Shown one piece after another: positions 30,836-39,399 of a stretch of 64,000 nt of DNA; the first letter of the stretch is position 1; every line of letters begins with the position of its first letter. The stretch comes from Klebsiella aerogenes KCTC 2190 (GTDB lineage Bacteria > Pseudomonadota > Gammaproteobacteria > Enterobacterales > Enterobacteriaceae). A model generated the notes under the pieces. That model ran no database searches. It was not told the DNA's origin and saw only the letters and a list, made by a program, of their open reading frames with translations. The translations under genes and the position numbers were made by a program. The stretch spans positions 2,790,001 to 2,854,000 of the forward strand of contig NC_015663.1 of the NCBI RefSeq assembly GCF_000215745.1, in the 5' to 3' direction.

Positions 30836-32142
30836 ATGTCCGCAACTGCCGCTACTTCAGTGTTTCGCGCCAGGGCCAAAGTGATCCTGCAGGTGACCTC
30901 AGGGAATTTTCTTGAGCAGTTTGACTTCTTTTTATTTGGTTTTTACGCCACCTATATCGCCCATACTTTTTTCCTTCCGAAAATGAATTCGCCTCATTAA
31001 TGATGACCTTCGCCGTTTTCGGCGCCGGGTTCTTGATGCGGCCCGTTGGCGCGGTGGTGTTAGGCGCCTGGATTGACAAGGTTGGCAGACGTAAAGGTTT
31101 AATCGGCACGCTGTCGATTATGGCGATGGGGACCATCCTGATCGTGCTGGTGCCAGGTTATCAGACTATCGGTTTGTGGGCGCCGGCGCTGGTGCTGTGC
31201 GGCCGACTGTTGCAGGGCTTTTCTGCCGGTGCGGAACTGGGCGGCGTCTCGGTTTACCTCGCTGAAATGGCGACGCCGGGGCGTAAAGGGTTTTATACCA
31301 GCTGGCAATCCGCCAGTCAGCAGGTGTCCATTATGGTGGCCGCTTCACTGGGCTATCTGCTCAATATGCTGCTCAGTGAGTCGAGTCTTCATCAGTGGGG
31401 ATGGCGTATTCCGTTCGCGATTGGCTGCCTGATCGTGCCTTTTATCTTCTTTTTACGCCGCAACCTGAATGAAACCGCGGAGTATACGGAGCGTAAGGAA
31501 CATCCGACCCTGGGACAATCGCTGACTATTCTGCTGGCAAACTGGCGGGTGGTGATTGCGGGGATGTTAATGGTGGCGATGACCACTACCGCGTTCTATT
31601 TGATCACGGTCTACGCGCCAACCTTTGGCAAAAACGTGCTGTTATTAAGCGCCTCGGATAGCCTGCTGGTCACGCTGTTGGTGGCGATCTCTAATTTCAT
31701 CTGGCTGCCTATCGGCGGTATGCTTTCCGATAGGTTTGGTCGTAAACCGGTATTGGTCAGCATGACGCTGCTGGCCATTTTCACCAGTTGGCCTGCGTTA
31801 TCGCTGCTGGCCCGCATGCCGGACTTCGCCATGATGTTGTCCGTGCTGCTGTGGCTCTCCTTCATTTACGGCATCTATAACGGCGCGATGATCCCGGCGC
31901 TGACGGAAATTATGCCTAAGTCGGTCAGGGTTGCTGGTTTTTCTCTGGCTTACAGCCTGGCTACCGCGCTGTTTGGCGGTTTCACGCCGGCGATGTCCAC
32001 CGCGTTAATTAAAGTTACCGGGGATAAGGCGGCGCCCGGCTACTGGATGAGTTTTGCGGCAATCTGCGCGCTATTAGCGACGCTGTATCTCTATCAACGC
32101 GTTTCCCGGCAGGCATTGAAAACGCAAAATTCTTTGGGTTAA
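30836..32142 (+). pseudogene. MFS metabolite:proton symporter (MHS/citrate type), one-base frameshift
   Basis: From ATG 30836 the product begins [19 protein letters not shown] and hits a stop at 30998. Restoring one T in the six-T run 30967-30972 joins it to the frame that runs from there to 32142, giving about 435 residues. The loop [15 protein letters not shown], the [14 protein letters not shown] segment and [14 protein letters not shown] mark the metabolite:H+ symporter group that includes CitA/CitH and TcuC. Either a sequencing slip, a true null allele or a slippage switch; a 380-residue part could start at 31000 but lacks helix 1. The next gene begins nine bases after the stop. Confidence 0.75.
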
Positions 32143-32151
32143 GAGGTGAAT

Positions 32152-32952
32152 ATGCAACGTAAATCATGGGTTTTCTCGTTAGTGGTATTCACCTGCGGCT
32201 ATGCGCATGTTGCCGTCGCGCAGGAGATCACGGTGATGATTTCCGGCGGCTTCTCCGCGGCGTTGGATAAACTGGCGCCCGACTATCAGCAAAAAAGCGG
32301 CAATACCTTACATATCATTCATGGTCCCTCGATGGGGAAATCCACGGAGGCGATACCGAACCGCCTGGCGGCAGGGCAAAAGGCGGATGTGGTGATTATG
32401 GTGGGATACGCCCTGGATGATTTGCAGAAGCAGGGCAAAGTGATGCCGGGGTCGCGTATTGAACTGGCGGACTCACGTATTGGCGCCGTCGTGCCAAAGG
32501 GGGCCCCGGTACCGGATATCAGCAGCGTCGCCGCGTTGAAACAAACATTGCTGCAGGCGAAATCCATCGCCTATTCGGATAGCGCCAGTGGGCGCTATGT
32601 TGAAAAGGAGCTGTTCAGCAAACTGGATATTGCCGCGCAGGCGAGCCCCAAAGCAAAAATGATCGAAAAAATCCCCGTTGCTTCGCTGGTGGCAAAAGGG
32701 GACTACGCGATAGGGTTTCAGCAGGTTAGCGAACTGTTGCCGGTCAGCGGCGTGACGTTCGTTGGCCGTCTGCCGGATGAAGTGCAATACGTTACCCGCT
32801 TCGCGGGCGCCATAGTTGCCGATTCATCCGCGCAGTCGCAGGCGAAGCAGTTGCTGTGCTATCTGGCTTCAGTCCCGGCGCAGGCGGAAATCCGTCGCAC
32901 AGGCATGGATCCTTTACCCTCCAACGCCTGTGAATTACCTGAAGAGGGCTAA
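32152..32952 (+). CDS. ModA-like periplasmic substrate-binding protein
   Basis: 266 residues from ATG 32152 with GAGG seven bases upstream. A signal peptide ends at HVAVAQ. The type II binding-protein fold is seen as ITVMISGGFSAALDKLAPDY, GPSMGKSTEAIPNRLAAGQ and ADVVIMVGYALDD, resembling molybdate-binding ModA, but no ABC ATPase or permease follows. It ends exactly where the convergent LysR gene ends. Because it sits behind an MFS carrier, it may sense or bind the same small anion; that is inference. Confidence 0.75.
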   Translation: MQRKSWVFSLVVFTCGYAHVAVAQEITVMISGGFSAALDKLAPDYQQKSGNTLHIIHGPSMGKSTEAIPNRLAAGQKADVVIMVGYALDDLQKQGKVMPGSRIELADSRIGAVVPKGAPVPDISSVAALKQTLLQAKSIAYSDSASGRYVEKELFSKLDIAAQASPKAKMIEKIPVASLVAKGDYAIGFQQVSELLPVSGVTFVGRLPDEVQYVTRFAGAIVADSSAQSQAKQLLCYLASVPAQAEIRRTGMDPLPSNACELPEEG

Positions 32953-33852
32953 TTATGCGGTGGGATGGTAAAAATCAGTAATGGCTTTTTCGAGTTCGGC
33001 GGCCAGAGGAGGTAATGCTCTGCCCGCTTTTTTTATCAGCCCCACCTGCCTTTTCACCTCTGGTTCCACTAGCGGAATACTGGCTAACGCGTGGTGTGCA
33101 TAAGCCGGCAGCGCCATCGCCGGGATGGCCGCAATACCGAGGCCGGCATCAACCATACCCAGCATGGTCGTCACGTGGCGGGTTTCACAAACTGCAGTGC
33201 GTCGTGGCCCTACGTCGCTCAGGGCGCCGTCCAGTAGGTGGCGATTGCCGGAGATCTTATCAAGCCAGATGTAATCGTGGTTAAAAAATTCTTGCCAGCT
33301 GAGGCTGTTACGCTGCGCCAGCGGATCGTCTCGTCGGCAGACCGCCAGGTAGCGTTCATGGACCAGCGGCGTAAATACCACCTCGGACGCGATTTCGGAG
33401 AGAAAACTCAGGCCGAAATCCGCCTGGTGATTCTGCACGGCGCTATAAACATTTCCGGCGCTGGTATCAATGACCTTGATCCGCGCTTTGGGAAAACGCA
33501 GACGGAATTGGCTGATAACCTGCGGCATAAAATAGTTGGCGGCTGAGGGGACACAGGCAACCGTCACCAGCCCGTTGCCGAAGGCGGCGCGGTCGCTAAT
33601 ACCGTCCAGGGCATCTTCGAATTCGGAAAGCAGATGCTGCGCCTTTGGGGCGAAAGCTCTGCCGGTTTGCGTGAGGGTCACCCGGCGAGTGGTTCTTTCA
33701 AACAATCTCACCCCTAAAGCGGTTTCCAGCTTTTCAATTCGCCTGCTTAACGCCGATTGCGAAATGCAAATCGCCTCGGCGGCATAGCGAAAGCTGCCGT
33801 GCTCGCTGAGGGCTAAAAAGGCGTAGAGATCCTGCAGGTCAAAAAGGGGCAA
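32953..33852 (-). CDS. LysR-type transcriptional regulator
   Basis: 299 residues. The N-terminal helix-turn-helix FLALSEHGSFRYAAEAICIS / QSALSRRIEKLETALGVRLF is a standard LysR domain, followed by a two-lobed effector domain. Convergent with the MFS and binding-protein pair with no spacer, so it is likely to regulate that locus, although its promoter faces away from them. Ligand unknown. Confidence 0.85.
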   Translation of the reverse strand: MPLFDLQDLYAFLALSEHGSFRYAAEAICISQSALSRRIEKLETALGVRLFERTTRRVTLTQTGRAFAPKAQHLLSEFEDALDGISDRAAFGNGLVTVACVPSAANYFMPQVISQFRLRFPKARIKVIDTSAGNVYSAVQNHQADFGLSFLSEIASEVVFTPLVHERYLAVCRRDDPLAQRNSLSWQEFFNHDYIWLDKISGNRHLLDGALSDVGPRRTAVCETRHVTTMLGMVDAGLGIAAIPAMALPAYAHHALASIPLVEPEVKRQVGLIKKAGRALPPLAAELEKAITDFYHPTA

Positions 33853-33936
33853 GTGGCGCTTCTCCTGGATTTAACAAAAAAACAACAATCAATTGTACTG
33901 TTTATTTGGTTTTCCAGGAAGAAACAACGCCGACCA

Positions 33937-33964
33937 GCCGCAGGCTAAAGAGATAGCCTGCGGC
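33937..33964. terminator. Hairpin between LysR gene and GNAT gene
   Basis: GCCGCAGGCT-AAAGAGAT-AGCCTGCGGC is a perfect 10-bp stem just after the acetyltransferase stop on the minus strand. It lacks a T run, so it may be a Rho-linked or stabilising structure. Confidence 0.5.
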
Positions 33965-33970
33965 CTGGCA

Positions 33971-34837
33971 TCAGGCGTGCGCCAGCAGCGGGAACATCAA
34001 TTTGTTGTCGTGGAAAATGTTCTCTTTGTTGGAATAGATAAACAACATATCGTCGCCGTCTATTTTTTCGTACTCGCCAAGGCGCGCTTCCTTCGGCGTG
34101 AAACCAAGCACCGCCTGCTGCGATTGCGGCTGGGCGAGTTCATTGATAATGGTCGCCATGGATTGTCCGGCATCGCAAAAAATATCAAAGCAGATCAGCT
34201 CATGGGCGCTTTGCATCGCAATGGCGACGACCTGGTTTTTCTCCGAGTAGTACACGAAATGCTTCATAAACGCCGAACAGTAAAACATCAGCAGACCGAA
34301 GTTATTCTCCACTCGTAGCTGTGAAAAGGGGTTGGATTTCTGGTAGTAGTGCTTAAGCAGGGCAATATCCTGCGCACTATCCATATCCAGTTTACGGAAG
34401 TCGCCGGGAGTCGGCGAAACGGGCGCAACATATTGATATTCGTCGGTCCGCGTAAAGCCAAATTTGGGGTAGAAGTCGACGGTGGTGGAGTTGGCAAACA
34501 GGAAAAAAGCATCCGCTTTGTCACGCCAGTCATCAAGAATATGTTGTATCAACTGTCCGGCAAGCCCTTTATTACGGTAATCAATGTTGGTCATTACCGT
34601 ACCTATTTGAATATAGCGTCGGGGTTGGCCTTGCCAGACCAGATCAATAATATTCGCGGAGGCGTTGGCGATAACTTTATTCTTATCAACGAAAGCGTAA
34701 GGGATATAGGATTCGCTCCAGTACCCTTGCTGATACCAGGCGTCAAAGGATAGATCGAACGTTTTGATGGCTAAATCAATAAAGCTTTTTCTTAATGTAT
34801 TATCATCTTTGAGTTGCTTAACCAATTTGTAGTGCAT
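33971..34837 (-). CDS. GNAT-family N-acetyltransferase
   Basis: 288 residues from ATG 34837, nine bases after an AAGGA; the in-frame ATG three codons earlier touches the ribosome site. The acetyl-CoA site is IQIGTVMTNIDYRNKGLAGQ near residue 75 and FFLFANSTTVDFYPKFGF follows, the two core GNAT blocks. The C-terminal half is an extra domain of unknown role. The substrate is not predictable. It stands alone. Confidence 0.8.
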   Translation of the reverse strand: MHYKLVKQLKDDNTLRKSFIDLAIKTFDLSFDAWYQQGYWSESYIPYAFVDKNKVIANASANIIDLVWQGQPRRYIQIGTVMTNIDYRNKGLAGQLIQHILDDWRDKADAFFLFANSTTVDFYPKFGFTRTDEYQYVAPVSPTPGDFRKLDMDSAQDIALLKHYYQKSNPFSQLRVENNFGLLMFYCSAFMKHFVYYSEKNQVVAIAMQSAHELICFDIFCDAGQSMATIINELAQPQSQQAVLGFTPKEARLGEYEKIDGDDMLFIYSNKENIFHDNKLMFPLLAHA

Positions 34838-35462
34838 CGCAGTCATTCCTTTCTTATTCGTTTTGCTATCCGGGATTGCTATAGGCAAATTTTACCCCTT
34901 GAAAATCACAGGTTTTGTGCCTGAGTATGGCGGTTTTCTGCGGTTTGTACAGCATTGGAGGAAGGGCATCGCTCAGGACGTTGCCTGGCTCACAATTAAC
35001 AGCAAACATTCTACGTGGATAAGGTAAGTAAGGCGTAAACGCAGTGGTTTAAAAATGAGCGCGCGGGGCATTTGGTTTATTCTTTTTTCTCAGGGAATAA
35101 TCTGAAGAAATGTATTTGAGAGGAATTTATAGTAAAGCCTGAGTATAAGGAATAAATATTTTAATTATTCCTTCTGGTCATAACTGTTTGATATTTATCT
35201 ATAAAATAAAAGGTATCGAAAAGTTGTATTTTATCAATAGGTAATATGCACTAACGCTAAACGGTACAAAGCGTATTTTAGTTTCTGCGATGATATTAAA
35301 TTGCTGAGGGATGAGCTAAATGAGCCATCATCTTCTACACTTTGTGGCGCCGTTGCCATTGAGGTTTTTCGCAAGTAAGGGAAAAACATCATATCAGCGC
35401 TGAATGTAACCAATTGAATGTTAATGAGAAGTTGTCATATTTTCAATAGAGGAGTTCGTGAT
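34838..35462. other. 625-base gap without a gene
   Basis: No supported frame on either strand. AT-rich in the middle (35150-35300). Should contain the promoters of the divergent acetyltransferase and hydrolase genes; no clear operator was recognised. Confidence 0.5.
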
Positions 35463-36299
35463 ATGGCATTCGTAACAACTAAAGATAGCGTTAATATTTA
35501 TTTTAAAGACTGGGGGCCGAAAGAAGCTCAGCCAATCGTGTTCCACCATGGCTGGCCGTTAAGCGCTGATGACTGGGATAACCAGATGCTGTTTTTCCTC
35601 GCACAGGGTTTTCGCGTCATCGCCATCGATCGCCGCGGGCATGGGCGCTCCGATCAGGTAAGTGAAGGTCACGATATGGACCACTATGCGGCCGATGCTT
35701 CCGCGGTAGTGGAAAGTCTGGATTTACATAACGCTGTTCATGTTGGTCATTCAACCGGCGGCGGCCAGGTCGCGCGCTATGTGGCTAAATATGGTCAACC
35801 GCAGGGTCGTGTAGCCAAAGCAGTATTAATCAGTTCCGTACCGCCGTTAATGGTGAAAACCGACAATAACCCCGGCGGTACGCCCATCGAAGTATTTGAC
35901 GGTTTCCGCAAGGCGCTTGCTGCTAATCGCTCACAGTTCTATCTCGATGTTGCCAGTGGCCCGTTCTATGGTTTTAACCGAGATGGCGCAGAGGTTTCGC
36001 AAGGTACCATTCAAAACTGGTGGCGTCAGGGGATGACCGGTAGCGCGAAAGCCCATTATGAAGGGATTAAGGCCTTCTCTGAAACCGATCAGACCGACGA
36101 TCTGAAAGCGATTACGGTGCCGGTGCTGGTGATGCAGGGCGACGACGACCAGGTTGTTCCTTATAAGAATGCCGCCATTTTGCAGGATAAACTCTTAGCG
36201 AATAGCGAGCTGAAAATTTATCCGGGCTTACCGCATGGTATGCACACGTCACATGCGGATGTGATTAACGCCGATCTGCTGGCTTTCATTCGTTCATAA
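35463..36299 (+). CDS. Alpha/beta hydrolase, non-haem chloroperoxidase type
   Basis: 278 residues from ATG 35463, with GAGGAG upstream; an in-frame ATG 15 codons earlier is poor. The oxyanion segment HHGWPLSADDW, the nucleophile elbow VGHSTGGGQ (Ser), MQGDDDQVVP (Asp) and LPHGMHTSH (His) make a complete triad. It resembles cofactor-free haloperoxidases/perhydrolases and esterases; the natural substrate is unknown. Followed by a good terminator. Confidence 0.85.
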   Translation: MAFVTTKDSVNIYFKDWGPKEAQPIVFHHGWPLSADDWDNQMLFFLAQGFRVIAIDRRGHGRSDQVSEGHDMDHYAADASAVVESLDLHNAVHVGHSTGGGQVARYVAKYGQPQGRVAKAVLISSVPPLMVKTDNNPGGTPIEVFDGFRKALAANRSQFYLDVASGPFYGFNRDGAEVSQGTIQNWWRQGMTGSAKAHYEGIKAFSETDQTDDLKAITVPVLVMQGDDDQVVPYKNAAILQDKLLANSELKIYPGLPHGMHTSHADVINADLLAFIRS

Positions 36300-36306
36300 C
36301 TTCATT

Positions 36307-36332
36307 GCCCCCTGAGAACATTCACAGGGGGC
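36307..36332 (+). terminator. Terminator after the hydrolase gene
   Basis: GCCCCCTG-AGAACATTCA-CAGGGGGC followed by GATTGCTTTTCT, eight bases after the stop codon. Confidence 0.75.
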
Positions 36333-36515
36333 GATTGCTTTTCTAAAGCGTGTTTTCAATAACATTTTTTGGCGACGATAAAGTATGAAGAAAATGTGTT
36401 TTTAATTTAAAAGTACTCTTTAAAAAAACAATGTTGAATCATTCTTAAAATATAATAGAATTATAAAAGATAAGCGTTGTTGCTTATCTTTTAGTTGCTT
36501 AAAAGAAAAGTAGTT

Positions 36516-36547
36516 AAAAGCACGGCCAGGACGGTAGTGCTTTTTTT
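36516..36547 (+). terminator. Strong orphan terminator
   Basis: AAAGCAC-GGCCAGGACGGTA-GTGCTTT runs into TTTTTTT on the plus strand. No plus-strand gene ends here, because the hydrolase already has its own terminator 180 bases upstream. A second stem, AAGATAAGC/GCTTATCTT, lies at 36468-36491. A small RNA ending here is possible. Confidence 0.55.
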
Positions 36548-36736
36548 ACGTTGATGGTGTTGCAATAGCATTTGTTTTTTTGAAAACCTGATTTTGTATT
36601 TTTTATTGCAGTCTTAACGGTTTTAAGTACAATTAACTTTGTAGGCCAATATATGTTTTTCAGCAAACTGATTGGCATTCTTCCCTTGTTTCGATATGTC
36701 TTATGATATCATGGTGCCATATCTTTTTTCCTTTTT

Positions 36737-36762
36737 AACCACCAGGTTACTGGTGGTTTTTT
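36737..36762 (+). terminator. Second orphan terminator hairpin
   Basis: AACCACCAG-GTTA-CTGGTGGTT followed by TTTTCTTTT on the plus strand, directly against the 3' end of the minus-strand LysR gene. It may block read-through from either side. Confidence 0.6.
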
Positions 36763-36765
36763 CTT

Positions 36766-37677
36766 TTAAAAAATAGCGCAAAGTGATTGCAACATATCTG
36801 AAATGATTTTTTCTTCCGCATATGATTTGTGATAATGGATGAAACACTCATAAATCATTTGTAACTCCGGCGGTGGGGTGAAAAGTTTAATTGGAATTTT
36901 GCCAAGCAGTTGGTTAGCGATCACTTCAGGCATTAGTACAACATGTTGGCTATATGCTGCCATCAGTATCATATTGATCGAGTTACTGGCTTTGCAGACA
37001 ATGTTTCTTAAATTCATGTGTTTATGGAACAGATTCACGTGTTCAAAATCATCATGAAAAAGATGCATGCCTCGACCCCATATGATATGGGTTGCTTTTT
37101 CCCAATCGCTAAGACTAAATTGGTCATTTGACAGAGGATATTGCTTGTTTGCAACTATTTTAACCCCGCAAGAAAATAGTCTTGATTGAATGATATTATT
37201 ATCAGGCGTAAGTCGGGTGCCAATATCAATGTCGACCTCTTTATTTCTCAGCCTTTGCAGGCGCTCGGAGTCATCGGTAGGCAAAGGGGTAAAATTAATT
37301 TTTCTGGATTCAGAGCGATGATTAAAGGAGATACCTATTAACAATTCAAGGATTGCGTAAGAGCTGAGTGTGATGTCTCTACTGGAGAGATTAATCGCTT
37401 TACTGCTAAAAGAGCTATTATTAACGATACTTAAATATCGTTTTGAAAGTTCCCTGGCTATATTATCTGGCATCATCCCATTCTTTGTTTTAAAGAACAG
37501 TGCAGTGTTGGTCGATTTTCTGGCTTTGTTTATGTAATAGCTAATTGCACCGGGGGTGACATTAAGTAACTCTGCAGAACGCGTGACGCTACCGCAATTA
37601 ACCAGTGTATGTATCACTCTCAATGATTTAATATCTAAATTATGCATGGAGATTATCGATTTAAAATAATCTCGCAT
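36766..37677 (-). CDS. LysR-type regulator A of the autotransporter island
   Basis: 303 residues. The helix-turn-helix is LRVIHTLVNCGSVTRSAELL followed by NVTPGAISYYINKAR, a shifted relative of LysR domains. The effector half has LRNKEVDIDIGTRLTPDN and PPPELQMIYECFIHYHKS. It is a clear paralogue of the regulator at 38052-38960. AT-rich. Start uncertain: the ATG at 37647 (MHNLDIKSLRV) fits the paralogue better, and neither start has a good ribosome site. Likely regulates the autotransporter; inferred from position. Confidence 0.75.
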   Translation of the reverse strand: MRDYFKSIISMHNLDIKSLRVIHTLVNCGSVTRSAELLNVTPGAISYYINKARKSTNTALFFKTKNGMMPDNIARELSKRYLSIVNNSSFSSKAINLSSRDITLSSYAILELLIGISFNHRSESRKINFTPLPTDDSERLQRLRNKEVDIDIGTRLTPDNNIIQSRLFSCGVKIVANKQYPLSNDQFSLSDWEKATHIIWGRGMHLFHDDFEHVNLFHKHMNLRNIVCKASNSINMILMAAYSQHVVLMPEVIANQLLGKIPIKLFTPPPELQMIYECFIHYHKSYAEEKIISDMLQSLCAIF

Positions 37678-37782
37678 TTTATCAAAAATAGTATAATAGT
37701 GTGGTTTAACTACACTAAAAATAAATTTTCTATTGTAATTTTATGTTTTATATAGATTTAGTTGCGTTCATGGATTTGGCTG

Positions 37783-38013
37783 CTAAGGGATATTGTTTAT
37801 CATAGTTGATACTGAACGGTGTACTTTGGCGGGGTCAAGACCGGATGAATGTTTGGTACGTTTAATATGTGCCAGGCAGTAGTTTCTCCGTCTTCTTACC
37901 CAATCCTGTTCTTCTGCGGTGTGACAATGGTCCATAATCGATAGCCAGCAAGTAGCGGCTCTACGCCATAACCCTTTTTTCTCAAGGTTTTCAGCTGTAC
38001 GATTTTTTACCAT
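37783..38013 (-). CDS. PerC-like small transcriptional regulator
   Basis: 76 residues, ATG with AAGGGA eight bases upstream. AENLEKKGLWRRAATCWLSI ... EQDWVRRRRNYCLAHIKR follows the PerC family pattern (A..LE.KG.(Y/W)RRAA..WL...D.C...E..W...RR..C). PerC-family proteins activate virulence genes in enteropathogens (PerC acts on LEE1). It sits between two LysR paralogues, all on the same strand. A virulence role is inference only. Confidence 0.72.
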   Translation of the reverse strand: MVKNRTAENLEKKGLWRRAATCWLSIMDHCHTAEEQDWVRRRRNYCLAHIKRTKHSSGLDPAKVHRSVSTMINNIP

Positions 38014-38051
38014 AATGATATCCCTTCTATATAATAAGTTTGATAAGAATG

Positions 38052-38960
38052 TTATGGAGTGACGTTTTCCACCGTTGTAATTTGATGCAGTTTATCCAAA
38101 ATCATCTGAAGTGCATTATCACCTGATAACGAGCGATGATAATGAAGAAAACACTCAAAATTCATTTGCAACTCTGGAGGTGGGATAATGGACTTCAGCG
38201 GTAGATAATTCTCCAGGTTTCTCGACAGCACTTCAGGCATTAACATAATGTGATCTGTAAAGGCACACAGCATTACCATATTTAATGAGTCGCTTGAAAT
38301 CATGGAGATATTCCGCTCCTCCATCAACTCATGGAACCTGTTAGCATGTTTATAGTCATTGCAGGTAAAATTCATTCTCCTTGACCATCTTACGTGATGG
38401 CTTTCCTGCCAGTCTTTTAGGGTGAAGTTGCTATTGGCTTTTTTATTATCCCTCCTCATAAGAATGTTCAACTTACATTTAAATAATGAAACTTGCACTA
38501 TGCTTCGGTCTTGCTGTAAGCCAGTGCCGATATCAATATCTACCTCTTTACTTCTTAAGCGGCGAAGGCGTGTTTCGCAATCCATTTCTGGGGGAGAGAA
38601 ATGAAACATCCCCGGGAAGTTTTGCTTATCGGAGATTCTCATGGAAATCATAAATTCGAATAACGAATAGGTACTAATGGTGACCATTCGGTTTTCAAGC
38701 TTTTTCGTACCAGAGATCTCGGAGAGTTCTCGTTTGATGTTTTGATAGCGAAGGCTAAGTTCCCTGGCAACATTGTCAGGCACCATCCCATTGCCCGATC
38801 TGGAAAACAGTGCTGAACCGGTAAAATGTCGCGCTTTATTGAGCATATAGCTCACGGCTCCAGGGGAGACATTTAACAACTCAGCTGTTCTGGTCACACT
38901 CCCGTTAGTCACCAGAAAATGAATAACTCGCAATACTTTCAAATCCAGTGATTCGTTCAC
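38052..38960 (-). CDS. LysR-type regulator B of the autotransporter island
   Basis: 302 residues from a GTG at 38960 with AAGGAAA upstream. The DNA-binding region LRVIHFLVTNGSVTRTAELL then NVSPGAVSYMLNKAR parallels regulator A, as do MVPDNVARELSLRYQNI, RSKEVDIDIGTGLQQD and PPPELQMNFECFLHYHRS. The two are tandem duplicates that have diverged. It is transcribed away from the autotransporter, the usual layout for a regulator facing its target across a shared control region. Confidence 0.78.
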   Translation of the reverse strand: MNESLDLKVLRVIHFLVTNGSVTRTAELLNVSPGAVSYMLNKARHFTGSALFSRSGNGMVPDNVARELSLRYQNIKRELSEISGTKKLENRMVTISTYSLFEFMISMRISDKQNFPGMFHFSPPEMDCETRLRRLRSKEVDIDIGTGLQQDRSIVQVSLFKCKLNILMRRDNKKANSNFTLKDWQESHHVRWSRRMNFTCNDYKHANRFHELMEERNISMISSDSLNMVMLCAFTDHIMLMPEVLSRNLENYLPLKSIIPPPELQMNFECFLHYHRSLSGDNALQMILDKLHQITTVENVTP

Positions 38961-39399
38961 GATATTTTCCTTTTAGTCTAATTATTTAATAAACATATCG
39001 TTTTTTTATTTCCCACTGATGGATGGAGAAATAGTAATCAACATCAACGACAAAGCAATTAAAAGTGCTTTTTAAGAACATTAAAAACCATGTGTGTTTT
39101 GTGGTCTGAAGGCAATAGGAATGATGCCAAATGGTCATGTATCCCATTGTTTTTGTATGGTTACTGATTTTTTGGAAATCTATTTCTTTTCAGCCTAATT
39201 GAAAGTTATTCAGCTTTTTTAAAAGGTGTTTTTAGTGGATGTGGGGTGGATTGAACAATAAAGTTTCACCACTAAAGTAATGGTAACAGATCCTTATGAC
39301 GCTAAGGCATTGAAGGTTAGTTTATTTTTAACTGTTTATTAGAAGAGGGCTACAACTCTTTATTTCATAAATACCGCGTGAAAACAGGATAAATAACAG
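38961..39399. other. AT-rich control region between regulator B and the autotransporter
   Basis: 439 bases with no gene, very AT-rich and with runs of A and T that would favour H-NS binding. It must carry the divergent promoters of regulator B and the autotransporter. I see no clear inverted repeat that I would call an operator. Confidence 0.5.
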
